From Diplonema papillatum (taxonomy: Eukaryota; Euglenozoa; Diplonemea; Diplonemida; Diplonemidae), in contig JAPJBO010000382.1 of the NCBI GenBank assembly GCA_030068145.1, forward strand, positions 124,001-188,000: 64,000 nucleotides of DNA. Reading direction: 5' to 3'. Shown one piece after another: positions 21,160 to 31,900 of the stretch; positions within the stretch are counted from its first letter, which is position 1; the number at the start of each line of letters is the position of its first letter. The notes beneath the pieces are model-generated. The model did not search any database and had not been told where the DNA came from. It saw only the letters and a list, made by a program, of their open reading frames with translations. The position numbers and the translations under genes are program-made.

Positions 21160-21453
21160 TGGAATTGACTCTTCCTTTTTTTTATTGTTTGACGGCGCGC
21201 TCCAAAAGTCTTCAAGCGTAGTGAAATTAAAGAAGTAAGACGCGTCACTGGCCAACCACGGTTGAAACCCGGAAAATGACGAGGGAACTTGGAGCCCCGT
21301 CGCCTGCTTCACCCACTCCACCGCGGCCTCCCTGCTCCACTTCATCCCCTTTTGTTCTTCGCTTACACCACCGTGTGTTGTTTTCTCACTCAGGACTTTG
21401 ACCTGTTGTGTTTGTGTGATTTGTCGTGAAGGGGTAGACCCGCATGACCTCAC
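21160..21453 (-). pseudogene. Fossil retroelement-like fragment
   Basis: A minus-strand frame includes REAAVEWVKQATGLQVPSSF and then an aromatic-rich stretch. The pattern A-V-x-W-V-K-x-x-x-G-x-x-V-P-S is shared with the first residues of the frame at 53251, at the start of the YR retroelement. It is preceded by repeat R4. I take it as a broken gag-like 5' fragment of a related element; a calponin-homology-like host exon is the alternative. Confidence 0.3.
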
Positions 21454-21545
21454 GTCCGTTCAACACGTGGTTCGGTAGTTACAACACTTGGGATCCCTTC
21501 TGTTCTTTGTCGGGCAGCATCGTCGAGCATTTCCTTTCAAGCTGG

Positions 21546-23074
21546 CGCTTATGTGAAAATCCTAGTTTAAGTGTTCAGGCAGGACACTGCCTCTCATGCA
21601 CTGTGGGTCGTTTCTCAGTACAGGGCGCAAGGAAACGCCGTGGGTGGCCCGTGACGCGTTCTCATTTCCTCCAATATTGCATGTTTGATAAATAATTAAG
21701 CCGGCCCACCCCCTACACCTACCCTGGAAGCCTCTCTCTTCTCTGTTTTTCCGCGATCTACCAGGATACTTTTGAGGTTAGAATGCAAAGAATCTGCGGC
21801 AATGGTCTGCATCAATTCCTGTCACGGTGGGTTGAAGGTTTGCGTTGCACATTTTGGGGGTTGAATGTATCGTGAGATTGGTTGGTATCGCACGGGGCTA
21901 CAATTAATGCGGTTGCTCTTGGTTGTTGGCGTTGTAGTTGGATGCGGTATTCTTCAAGGAAAGAAGGAGGGGTCAGAAAGATAATGAGGATCTTCCACTT
22001 TTTAGAGTTAAAGTTTCGTTATTTGAAATTCCCGGATTTTACGGTCTCCGGGTGACCTTTGTTTTTCTCCTGGACCAGGAGCGGCCTTTTCCTTTTTCTT
22101 CTTCTTCTTGTCTTCTGGGGGAGGGAAAGCTTCGTTTTCTGTTTAGACAGAACACTCTCATTTGATGCTAGCATCAAACCTTCTTCGAAGAAGATGTTGC
22201 AAAGGGCCGGGTCGAATAATAACACCGGAGTTATGGTACCCCCCGAAACCCCCGTGCTGCGTAGAGTTTTGCGTCGTGCGGGGTTTGTGAAACGGCGAGG
22301 GTTGCATTTATGAGTTTTGCCACGGTGACGTTTTTGCCGCAGTGATCAGCTAAATAAGCCCTGTCAGGACCGTTTAGACACCCAGTTAGCCACCAGCTGC
22401 ATTTAGGGAGTATACACATGTCGCCCTCCCCCGTATTGCAGAGTTCCTGCCTTCAGGGTTTTCGTGATAATCTGCTTGTAGCTACATTAGTGTCTTAACT
22501 CTGGTTAACTCTTTGCGGACGGGGGGATAATATTATGTTTTCCGTCGAAAAAGCCAGAACCTGAGCATGAGTTCGGTCCGATTCCAACCTCGGTCACTTT
22601 GTCTCAGAGTAAAGACACGACGAAAAGGATCAATGTTTGCTGCTGCGAAGAGATGGGTTGCGAAATCTTTCCGAGGAGCATCGGGCTTTGGAGTCGTAAC
22701 ACTCCCCAGAAGGCTTTCTGCGCGCTGGACAACCGACCTCCTCCTCCGTATCATGCAGGGTCGAAACTGGGAATTTAATGCCAGCTATGTTTCATGCAAC
22801 GCGCCGGCAGAGAACGAAACCCACCGAACAGGACACGCACTTTCCTTTCGCAGCCACGGTTGCGCACCTGCCGCCTCCGTCGCTTAGTCAGTCCCGCACA
22901 GGCCGCCCCTGCTAGCAGCGGCGGCGCCGTCGGCTCTGTCCCACAGCTTTAGCAGGCCAGCTAAGGACCGTAACCACGTATTCTGTTTGGGCGAACGCGG
23001 CATTAAATGTACGTTAAATGCGCGGGACGAGTGGGAGCAACGGCTCCGAGTGACCCCTCGAAGGAGCGGAATTT
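21546..23074. other. Gene-free stretch
   Basis: Contains R3 (about 21570 and 22138-22200), an R6 scrap (21776-21815) and R7 (22000-22060). A 106-codon plus frame at 22567-22887 has basic composition but no recognisable domain. Confidence 0.35.
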
Positions 23075-23130
23075 AACTTGTGTCTTTTTGGTAAATGCTG
23101 CCGCGGGGCCGATGGTCCCCAAGAAAAATT
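23075..23130 (+). repeat. Dispersed repeat R15
   Basis: CTTGTGTCTTTTT followed by GCTGCCGCGGGGCCGATGG and an A-rich tail, matching about 60478-60530. Confidence 0.5.
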
Positions 23131-23879
23131 TTGGGAAAAAAAAAAATTGCTCAACTTCATCAAAAATCACCGCAGTTTTTGTTCCAATCTATTTTTTTTC
23201 AAAAACCCAAAGATTTCCAGAAAAAATGAGTGGCCATTTTTTTTTGGGTCTGAATCCCTCTTACCAAAAAGACTCAAGGTTTTGACCCTGCATGGTATCT
23301 AAGCAGTAAAGTGCGCAAGAATAGTTGAGTCGCAGCTCTTGACAAGCGTAAGCGTTCAACAAAAAAGACCCACTTTGTTGAACGCTTACGCCCGCCACTA
23401 AACCCAGCTTTACCTGTATTTCGTGTGGGCTACAGCACATTTACCTCCTTTGATCTTTCGCAACTGGCAGTCTCCTCAAGCATTTCCTACAAAGCAGGTG
23501 CTTTTACAAAAGATTATGTTGGCCGCGGCACCGGTTTGGTGCACTTCACTGCACTGCAACAGTTCCCCCACACCGCACCGAAGAATCGCAGCTGGCGGAA
23601 AAATTACTCGAGGGGACGCTTTGTGCTTACTCGGAAGGAGGCTAGAGGGGAAGAGTGAATGCAATTGCAACGTGGGTCTTTTTTGTTGAAGGCTTACGCC
23701 CGCCGATTTACCTGGGCTACAGCACATTTACCTCCTTCGAGATTCGGAATACTGTTGCGATAGTGGGGAGCCATCGGCATGCTGATGAGTACCACATTTC
23801 GCAACTGGCAGTCTCCTCAAGTATTTTCCGACAAAGCAGGTGCTTATACAAAAAACAAGGGATAAATCAGGCATAGAGC

Positions 23880-24402
23880 CAGAAGAAGAAAAACCCTCCC
23901 CGAACCTCTGCAGGAACAGGAACAGGAGAAAAGGTCGGAAAAAAAACGAACCAGAAGACAAATGGCTTGTTTCAGCTGGAAAGGAGGGAAGGCGTGTCTT
24001 TTCGTCACAAAGAGAGGGCGGGGGGCTCCGCGAGGAGGTGGGGTGGCTTAAGGACTGACAAGGATTTAAACCCGTCGGGTTTAAATGCTCTTGGGGGGAG
24101 GTTATGGGTATGGTTGTTGCTTCAAACATCGCACTGGTCCCGCCTGCGCCTGAGAAAGTAAGGCTTCTAGCAGGAATCTCGGGTGCCTGGGGGATTCCAA
24201 GGTGTGCCAAGATAGCATCCATGCCTTGCTGAATTCCAGCAACAGCACCCTCAACACGGGACACTCGATTTTCCATTCTGGGGGGTTCAATAATGACATC
24301 GGACAAGGAGGACGTGGCTGTTGGACGCTTGTGGGCAAACTGAGCAAAAGGATTGGATTGATCTGTGGTAGCTGTCGTTTCGGTCCTTCCAGCCGCGGAC
24401 AC
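23880..24402 (-). mobile_element. Fossil retroelement gag-like fragment
   Basis: The minus strand carries a protein-like frame whose first 150 or so residues look genuine: an N-terminal Ser/Thr-rich segment, then a predicted coiled coil around RMENRVSRVEGAVAGIQQGM, a pattern common in gag or ORF1 proteins of retrotransposons. Its upstream flank is repeat R5, also found at 24775-24995 and 39690-40085. Those two copies share the start but lack about 235 bp of the coding-like part. It is truncated by R1-family sequence at its far end and is a broken remnant. Whether LTR or another class is undetermined. Confidence 0.4.
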
Positions 24403-24995
24403 GGAAGGCGAACATCAGCGCGGAACCCGAGTGTCTGCAGACAGGACAGCAGTGTGAGTCTGGTTTGTCACGCCACAGCCAGGTCACCGTGCTACCAGAG
24501 CGCAGGCGAATTGATACGATTGGGTGAGGAGGCTTCTACAACCGCGTCTGAGCAATCAGTTCAAAACCCTAAGGGCCCGCGCCCTGATTGTGACTGCGAC
24601 TCGCTAGGCAGCGCTGACTTGTCTTCTTTTCGCGGTGGCAATCTGCGAAGTAAACTGCACACAGTGGACATGGGGTTGCCGTGTGAAGCACCAACGGTTG
24701 AAGTACCAAAGTGAAAAGAGTGCGAGAAAGTAATCCTGCGAGGGGAAAACGGGAGTGTTTGCAACAACGCGCTTGGAATGGATATGTGCCCAACACCGCA
24801 CTGGTCCGTCTGCGCCGTGTTTCGGTCCTTTAAGCCACCATCATCAGCGCGGAACCTGAGTGTCTGCAAACAGGACAGAGGTGTGAGTCTGGTTTTTCAG
24901 GCGGCTGTTTGTAGCTCGTCACAGCCAGGACCACCCGTGCTACCAGAGCAGAGGCGAATCCGTCACGGGGAGGAGGCCCCTACAACCGTGTCGGA
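24370..24995 (-). repeat. Dispersed repeat R5, two adjacent copies
   Basis: Blocks at 24370-24720 and 24775-24995 share GTTTCGGTCCTT, AACCTGAGTGTCTGCA, AGTCTGGTTTGTCA-like and CGCTAGGCAGC-like stretches with 39690-40085. Confidence 0.6.
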
Positions 24996-26205
24996 GCAAT
25001 CAGTTAAACGAGGGGAAAAGGGGGAGGTGGGGAAGTACGTAATGTTTGGGCAGCACACCGCCTCTTATGCACGTTTGATGCAAGCATCAAGTGAGGAAAA
25101 AAGAAGGGAGCACAAAGTTCCGCAAGTGGGGAATGAACTAGCCAGAGTTAGACTAGCCCACCAGAAGGCAGTTGATATACTTAAAGCAGGTTTTCTCTGC
25201 CAGGGCAGAAGTTGTTTGAGTAGCGTTTTTTGTGCGGCTGCCGACAATCAACCGAGGTTGATGTGCAATCTGGTGTCTTTCGACTTATTCGTGTTGGTCA
25301 CCCGGGGGAAATGCGATGCGCAAGACCTCCGTCGACTGGCCGGAGAGTGTGGGACTTCGTTTCGGGGGATTTTTCAGTAACTTTTTTCAACGGCCAAGTG
25401 TTGGCCCTTTCTTCAGGTAGGGGCAGCAGTCACTTGTGAGACAGACAGGTGGAGCAGCGCTACCTCCCCTAGCCCCCTAGCGAGCTCTCGGATCAGCCCG
25501 CGTCTGATGCAGCTGTGTTGTACGGAATTACCCACATACACACCGCTTCATTGTGAAGGTTGCTGCTGCGTCTGGTCAAGTGGCAAGCTCTGGGGCTGTG
25601 TGTGATGGCTGAGTGCACACCTAAGCAGGGCTGTGTTGTGCACAAGGCGTCGTGGGGGCCTGGTCAACCATCTCATCGCCATAGGGCCATAGGGCACACA
25701 GCCCTTTTGCAACGAGTGATTGGACAGTCAGGATTGCCGGGGACGGGTCTATCCTTGAGAGTAATCAAAGAAAAGGCAAAGCAAGTGACCTGCCCCCTGC
25801 GCCTGCTGTCTCCGGCTGCTTTCGGCAGTTCGACACTTCCTGCTACTACTCAACCGGGTAAATTGCGATGCGCACGACCTCCGTCGACTTGTGGGAGAGT
25901 GTGGGACTACGTTTCGGGGATGTTCGGTAACTTTCTCAACGGCCAGGCCCTTTCTTCAGCTAGTGTTTTCTCGTGTTAAGGATCTCAATGTGCATGTGGA
26001 GCACAGGCATGTTAACTGAACCAGTATCCAGTATGGTGTTAGTTCGTTCACGGTGCCTGCTTACACTTTTGAAACACGTTGCCATGTCTCGACATGTACG
26101 ATCAAAGAGACAGAAATAATCGGCTGCTGCTTTGACTCGACGAATCGAAAGGGTTTGTTTCGCACACACCACCGCCAGCGTGTGTTTTTTTTTTTTCACT
26201 CAGGA
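24996..26205. other. Gene-free stretch with a local duplication
   Basis: The block at about 25290-25425 (GACCTCCGTCGACT, GAGAGTGTGGGACT, TTCAACGGCCA) recurs at 25848-25970. R3 is present at 25040-25110. No gene is supported. Confidence 0.4.
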
Positions 26206-26579
26206 CCAATTTCCTTGTTGTGTTTGTATGTCTTGTCGTGTAGGGGTAGACACCTCGCACGTCTGTTCAACACGTGTTCGGTAGTTACAGCACTCGGAAT
26301 GCCTTCGGTTGTTTGTCCGGCAGCTTTGTCGAGCATTTCCTTCCAAGCTGGGGCTTATGTAAGAAAACACTCAGAGGACCCCCCGATGCTTATTTCGACG
26401 GAGGCGAGAGGGAGAGAAGCGAAGCAACCGCAAATAAACATCTCTTGTTGAACGCTTACACCCGCCACAAAACCCAGATTTACCTGTGTTTCGGGTGGCT
26501 ACAGCACATTTCCTCCTGTGAGATTCTTGCAATATTGCTGCGCTAGTGGGGAGCCATCGGCATGCCGATGAGTACCACA
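26206..26579 (+). repeat. Adjacent R4 and R1 repeat blocks
   Basis: R4 (26210-26365) runs directly into the R1 family (about 26360-26579), suggesting that the two were neighbouring parts of one longer element. Confidence 0.55.
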
Positions 26580-26963
26580 CTATGCCTGCCTTTCGCTACG
26601 TGACGCCCGGTCTTGGCGCGCTTCCGTCGTGGTGCAACCCGCGACGGCTGCATCTGCTGGCTGGTGGCTTGTGACAAGATCGTAGTCAGATCCGGAATCG
26701 GAGTCCTCGTTCTCTCGCTTCCGTCGTGGTGCAACCCGCGACGGCTGTTCTGCTGGCTGGGAGCTTGTGACAAGCTCGTAGTCAGATCCGGAATCGGAGT
26801 CCTCGTTCTCTCGCTTCCGGCGAGCGGCACGGCGAGATGCGGCAGTTGTTGAGGGTCGAGCTGTGTCGGCAGGGGTGCGAGATCGTCGTGCGACCCGTAG
26901 CGGTCGCAGAGGCCGAGGAGCCGCGTCTCGTTCAGACCCGGTACTAGTACCAGGTGAGATTCT
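26580..26963 (-). pseudogene. Coding fragment with a 32-residue tandem repeat
   Basis: A minus-strand frame of about 127 codons is open from the R1 repeat boundary (26963) to a TAG at 26580-26582 and has no ATG, so it is a truncated gene piece. It holds an Arg-rich first half and then two copies of a 32-residue unit, RKRENEDSDSGSDYELVTS and its twin with D for E, encoded by a 97/96-bp DNA tandem repeat (26619-26815). Basic patches next to acidic Ser/Asp clusters suggest a nuclear or nucleic-acid-associated protein. A similar RRKREETSEGSSSDGSG string lies on the minus strand near 42.4 kb. No family is recognised. Confidence 0.35.
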
Positions 26964-27015
26964 GCAGCTGGCGGCTTCCTCGAGTGTTTCCTTCGCAGGT
27001 GCTTATACGAAAAGA

Positions 27016-27231
27016 GAAAACACCAACTGGACGAAGAAGATGCGTTGCTTCATCCCGCCGACTGCACTACTGCGGCCGGTAAGGCTGGAGGAGGTGAAAA
27101 GATGCACTTTGCCCACTTCTTTTTTTCCTCCGCAGGCACTCGCTCACGCCGTTCCCCCCGCCCCCTTGGCGACATCGGATTGCCTGCGCCGCCATCCCAT
27201 CGCAGCTGAGCGAGGTTCACCCCCGGCTGTT
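27016..27231. other. Short non-coding stretch
   Basis: No feature is supported; one plus frame crosses it without recognisable character. Confidence 0.3.
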
Positions 27232-27465
27232 AGACTGTAGCCTACGAGAGCCTGTGCCAGCCTCTGATACTGCTGATAGACTGTGCTAGCCTGTGACACT
27301 GCTGATAGACTGTGTTAGCCTCTGATCCTGCTGATAGACTGTAGTCTACGATAGCCTGTGCTAGCCTGTGACACTGCTGATAGACTGTGCTAGCCTGTGA
27401 TACTGCTGATAGACTGTAGTCTACGATAGCCTGTGCTAGCCTGTGATACTGCTGGTAGACTGTGA
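27232..27465. repeat. GATAGACTGT tandem repeat
   Basis: About eight imperfect units of CTGATAGACTGTGCTAGCCT type, about 29 bp each, some with an extra TAGTCTACGATAGCCTGTG insert. It leads into an R8 motif at 27468-27510. Confidence 0.75.
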
Positions 27466-27467
27466 TA

Positions 27468-27510
27468 GACGGCAGCGGGCAGTTCGATGCACTTCCGGGA
27501 ATTAGGGGTA
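27468..27510 (+). repeat. Dispersed motif R8
   Basis: Roughly 43 bp: GGCAGTTCGATGCACTTCC, GGGAATTAGGGGTAGG. Relatives at 11690-11735, 42563-42605, 42645-42690 and 59768-59812 (plus), and about 13505-13550 (minus). In three sites it is preceded by GATAGAC-type repeats. Confidence 0.55.
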
Positions 27511-27950
27511 GGTCGGGCTCGCTTACAACAGTGATTCCAGTTTACAAAGAAGTTCTTACTTCTCCCTTTTTACCGCGGCAGTTTTTCGTCGCAACCAGAC
27601 GGAGAGCAAGAAACGTCTCTTCGGCGCCCGCATAGAAAATGGCCGCGAGATGACTTCCTTGGCTTCGCTCGTTTGCCGCGGGGAGCAGATGGCGAAGGTC
27701 CGGTGCATCATCTCCGACCGACAATACGGCGAGTCGACTCGCGGCACGCGCCTCTTGATTCCGCGCAGCAGCGAGGCCTCAGACAAAACTCGAAGGAGAA
27801 CCGCTGAGAAACCTTCGCTTTATTTCCTGCTTCTCCGGTGAAGATTGTGTCCGGGCACGCTTCATCATCACGGTGGCACGCCTCCTTTGAGCACGTTGGT
27901 TCGTTGTACGGTAACACCGGTGGTCGACTGTGACGTTAGGATTGTCGTCA
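27511..27950. other. Non-coding stretch
   Basis: No gene is supported. It lies between the GATAGAC array and the gene B end-copies. Confidence 0.3.
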
Positions 27951-27952
27951 GA

Positions 27953-28740
27953 CGTTGAGACTCACGTAGCCTCAGACCGACTCCACTCCGCGCTAGCGTA
28001 CAATCGCGGAATAGGTCCAGGCCGTTTGGCAATAGAACAGCAATTCGACGCTCGGCAGGAACCGGCGCCGCTTTGCGAAGCGTTGTCATTCAAGACGTTG
28101 AGCCTTAGCACGTCTCGCATCTTGCGCGACGAACTCAGGAATGATCCACTGGACCAGATCACTTTCCGAGACATTCTCCGAGAACCAGCGGGTCGATACT
28201 CGGCAAGAGCCGACGCCGCTTCATCAGGCATTGAGACTCACGCAGCTAAGTGTGACTCGGGACAATTGTCTCTGCCAAGACTTCGCACATAAAGACACCA
28301 TCGGCGTCCGTCACGTGGCGAGAAACTTCTCCGCTTCGGACTGTGCAAAGACGCGTGACGCAGGGAGGTGAGCGCGTTGTACGGGGGGGAGAGCACGAGG
28401 GATCGACGGGTGCGCAGGGCTGAAGGCGTGAGCAGCATATTGACGACCTGCCCCTGGGCGGCGTGGGTGGGCGTCCCGACGTGCAGCCCCAGGAACGAGT
28501 CGACGGTCGTCTGGCGGGAGCACAGCTCGGCAGGAACCTGCGCCGCGACGCGAACGTGTCGTCGAACGCCGTGTCTTCGACTTCGACGTAGGGCAGCAGC
28601 CGTTGCTGAACAGCAACGGCTGCTGCGGACATAGCCCGGCGCAGCCGCTGAAGCTGCTGAGCCTCCTGGCTCAGGCACCCGGAGCTAGACCGCGGCCCCG
28701 CGGCGGCCCGCCGCCTGGAAAAACGACCGCGGAGCTCTCG
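27953..28740 (-). pseudogene. Partial copies of the gene B 3' end
   Basis: The segment 28228-28740 repeats the end of gene B (28829-29340) about 600 bp downstream, including the stop-proximal coding part and the flank beginning TTGAGACTCACGCAGC. On the minus strand it still encodes recognisable tail sequence such as SFLGLHVGTPTHAAQGQVVN. An older, more decayed layer lies at 27953-28227 (GACGTTGAGACTCACG at 27954; CGGCAGGAACCGGCGCCGC at about 28052). The copies lack ectodomain, stalk and membrane parts. Confidence 0.65.
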
Positions 28741-28909
28741 GTGCTGTAAAGTGCAAGTGTCATGAAGGCAGGCAAAAAGATACTAGCTCTTTGGCAAGTA
28801 TTTCGAGCAGCTTCGCGCTCGAAATCGTTGAGACTCACGCAGCGAAGTGTGACTCGCAACGATTGTTGTCTCTGCCAAGACTTCGCACATCGAGACACCG
28901 AGTGGGCCG

Positions 28910-31900
28910 TCACGTGGCAAGAAACATTCTCCGCTTCGGACTATGCAAAGACGCGTGACGCGGGGAGGTGAGCGCGTTGGACGGGGGGGAGAGCACGAGG
29001 GATCGACGGGTGCGCAGGGCTGAAGGCGTGAGCGGCATGTTGACGACCTGCCCCTGGGCGGCGTGGGTGGGCGTCCCGACGTGCAGCCCCAGGAACGAGT
29101 CGACGGTCGTCTGGCGGGAGCACAGCGAGTCAATGCTCGGCAGGAACCGGCGCCGCGACGCGAACGTGTCGTCGAACGCCGTGTCTTCGGACGTAGGGCT
29201 CAGCAGCAACGGCTGCTGCGGGCACAACCCGGCGCCGCCGCTGAAGCTGCTGAGCCTCCTGTCGACGAGCAGGCTCGGGCACCCGGAGCTGGACCGCGGC
29301 CCCGCGGCGGCCTCGCCGCCGCCCGGAAAAACGGCGGAGGCGCCCCTCGGAGAATTCGGCCGCAGGTGCTGCTGCTGCAGCCCGCCCCCCCCCGCCCGGG
29401 GGCTGCCCCCGCGCGAGTCGCCGCCGGCGGGCGGCCGGAGGACTTCGAGGGAGCTCATCAGCAGCTGCTGCTGCTGCGGTGTTGGCGCCGGCTCCGGGTT
29501 GCAGTTGTGGTCCGGGTCTCCGGCGGCGTCCCACGGCGGCCTGCTCCGGGCGAGCATTTCGTGCGGTCTGCCGCGGGGCGCGGCGGCGCGGGTCTTCGGC
29601 GAAGTTCTGGGCGACGACTTCGGCGACACCTTCGGCGAACTGCGCTGCGAGACCTCGGACGTGCCGAAGCTCTCGTACTCCGCTGCGCCGGACAGCTTTG
29701 CGAGGCTGTCGTTCGCACAGCAGTTGTCGTCGCTCGCGCAGCCGGCGACCAGCCAGCCCTGCTCCTTCCTCTGCGCGGTGAACGCCTGGTCCTGGAGCCG
29801 GCTGCGCCGGCGGGTAGCGAGCACGTAGATCTCGGTGACCAGGTCCGCCGCAATTTTGAGCGTCAAACACGCCCACGTCGCGTAAAAGCACCACATCGCC
29901 GCGGTGTGCACGGCGTGTTTCGGCTGTTCTAAGTAGAACCCGATGCCGGTGCACAGCAGCCCGACGGTTTGCAGGACGAGGATCACGAAATCCGTCGCGT
30001 TGTCCCTCCCACGGCAGTGGGGCCGGGTGTACGACTCGGAGACGAGCTCGATGAGGAAGACGAACGACGAGAAGAACTTGACGTGGCCACACGACACGTA
30101 GTCCTCGGTCTTCACCGCCGCCATGGCCGCGAGGGCGAGCATCGACGCGTAGTCGACGAAGATGTACCACACGACATCCTCGCGGAACGTCCGCATGACG
30201 GACGCCCATCGGTCCACCCAATGGTTCGCCTTGCTCACGCTGACCCACTCCCCCGGGCCGATCAAGAACGCCCAGACCCGCCCTGTGTACACGTGGTCCA
30301 CGACGTACGCCGCCTTCTGCGGGACGTTGGCCCGGATCTTCCCGAAGACCGCGACGGGCACCAGCATGCACCCCGCGAAGGCGAAGATCCCGATGACAAG
30401 GCTGCCGGTGGAAGGCGCGGTGAGCATGAGCATCACGCAGCCCAAGCAGGTCCCTTCGAACACGAACGTGAACAGGAGCAGCGGCGCCGCTGGCAGCCGC
30501 AGGAACCCCTGGATGTCCAGCCCGTCGAAGGCCGAAGGGAGCAGCCGCGGCCCCATGAACCGGACCACGCACAGCACGGCGTAGCACAAGGCGCAGAACC
30601 CGAGCACGAGTCCGTAGTTGCCGAGGACCATCCCGAGCACCGCGCTGCCGCTGACGGTGATGGCGGTGGGGTGGAAAGCGGTCGGGAACCGCTGGTCGTC
30701 CGTCACGTAGCAGCCGGAGCTCGCGAGGATGAGCTTCGTCGCCTTCGCGCCGCCGTTGGCCGACGACAGCGCGGCCGCAGCGACGAGGCCCGGCATGGTG
30801 GCAGTGACGGCGTCGTACGCCTCCTTCGCCCGGGTTTCGGACATCATGTCCGTCCGGTTGCCGTTCGCCGCGTCTTCGCCGGGCGGGACGGCCGGCGCGT
30901 TGGCGGGCGGCGCCGCCGTCGTCGGCACGAACGTCGCCGGAGCCTCCGTTACGGCGGGATCAGGGGGCCCGAACGTAAACGGCGGGTTCGTCGCCCCCGG
31001 CGCGGGGGCATCGGTTGCGGGGGGCAGAGTTGCGGGAGGAGGCGTTGCCGGTGGACCAGTGGAAGGTGGCAAGGTTGCCGGGGAATCAGTTGCAGGTGGA
31101 TCAGTTGCAGGTGCATCCGTTGTCGGTGGGTTAGTGTCAGGCGGTAAGGTTGCAGGTGAATCACTTGTAGGTAGATCTGTAGCAGGTGGTAAGGTTGCCG
31201 GGGAAGCAGTTGCAGGAGCATCAGTTGCAGGTGCATCTGTTGCTGGAGCATCCGTTGCAGGTGCATCAGTGGCAGGTGAATCAGATACAGGAGCTTCAGT
31301 TGCAGGTGCATCAGTTGCAGGTGCATCTGTTCCTGGAGCATCCGTTGCAGGTGAGCCAGTGGCAGGTGAATCAGATACAGGAGCATCTGTTGCAGGTGGA
31401 TCAGTTGCTGGAGCCTCAGTTGCTGGAGCATCTGTTGCAGGTGCAGAAGTTGCAGGAGCATCAGTCGCTGGTGCATCAGTGGCCGGTGAATCAGTTGCGG
31501 GAGCGACCGTTCCGGGTGCATCAGTGGCAGGTGATTCAGTTGCAGGAGCATCAGTAGCAGGTGCATCACTTGCTGGAGCCTCAGTTGCTGGAGCATCTGT
31601 TGCAGGTGGATCAGTTACGGGTGCAGAACTTGCAGGTGCATCAGATGCTGGAGCATCTGTTGCAGGTGAATCAGATACAGGAGCATCAGTTGCAGGTGCA
31701 TCAGTTGCTGGAGCCTCAGTTGCTGGAGCATCTGATGCAGGTGGATCAGTTGCGGGTGCATCAGTGACCGGTGAATCAGTTGCGGGAGCGACCGTTCCGG
31801 GTGCATTAGTGGCAGGTGATTCAGTTGCAGGGGCAACAGTTGCGGGAACATCAGTTGCTGGAGCATCTGTTGCGGGTGGTTCAGTTGCAGGTGCATTAGT

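Noticed and set aside
29130-30587. A 485-codon Arg-rich minus-strand frame inside gene B
   Set aside because: It overlaps the conserved membrane block of gene B in another frame; GC-rich third positions create long Arg/Ala/Gly shadows.
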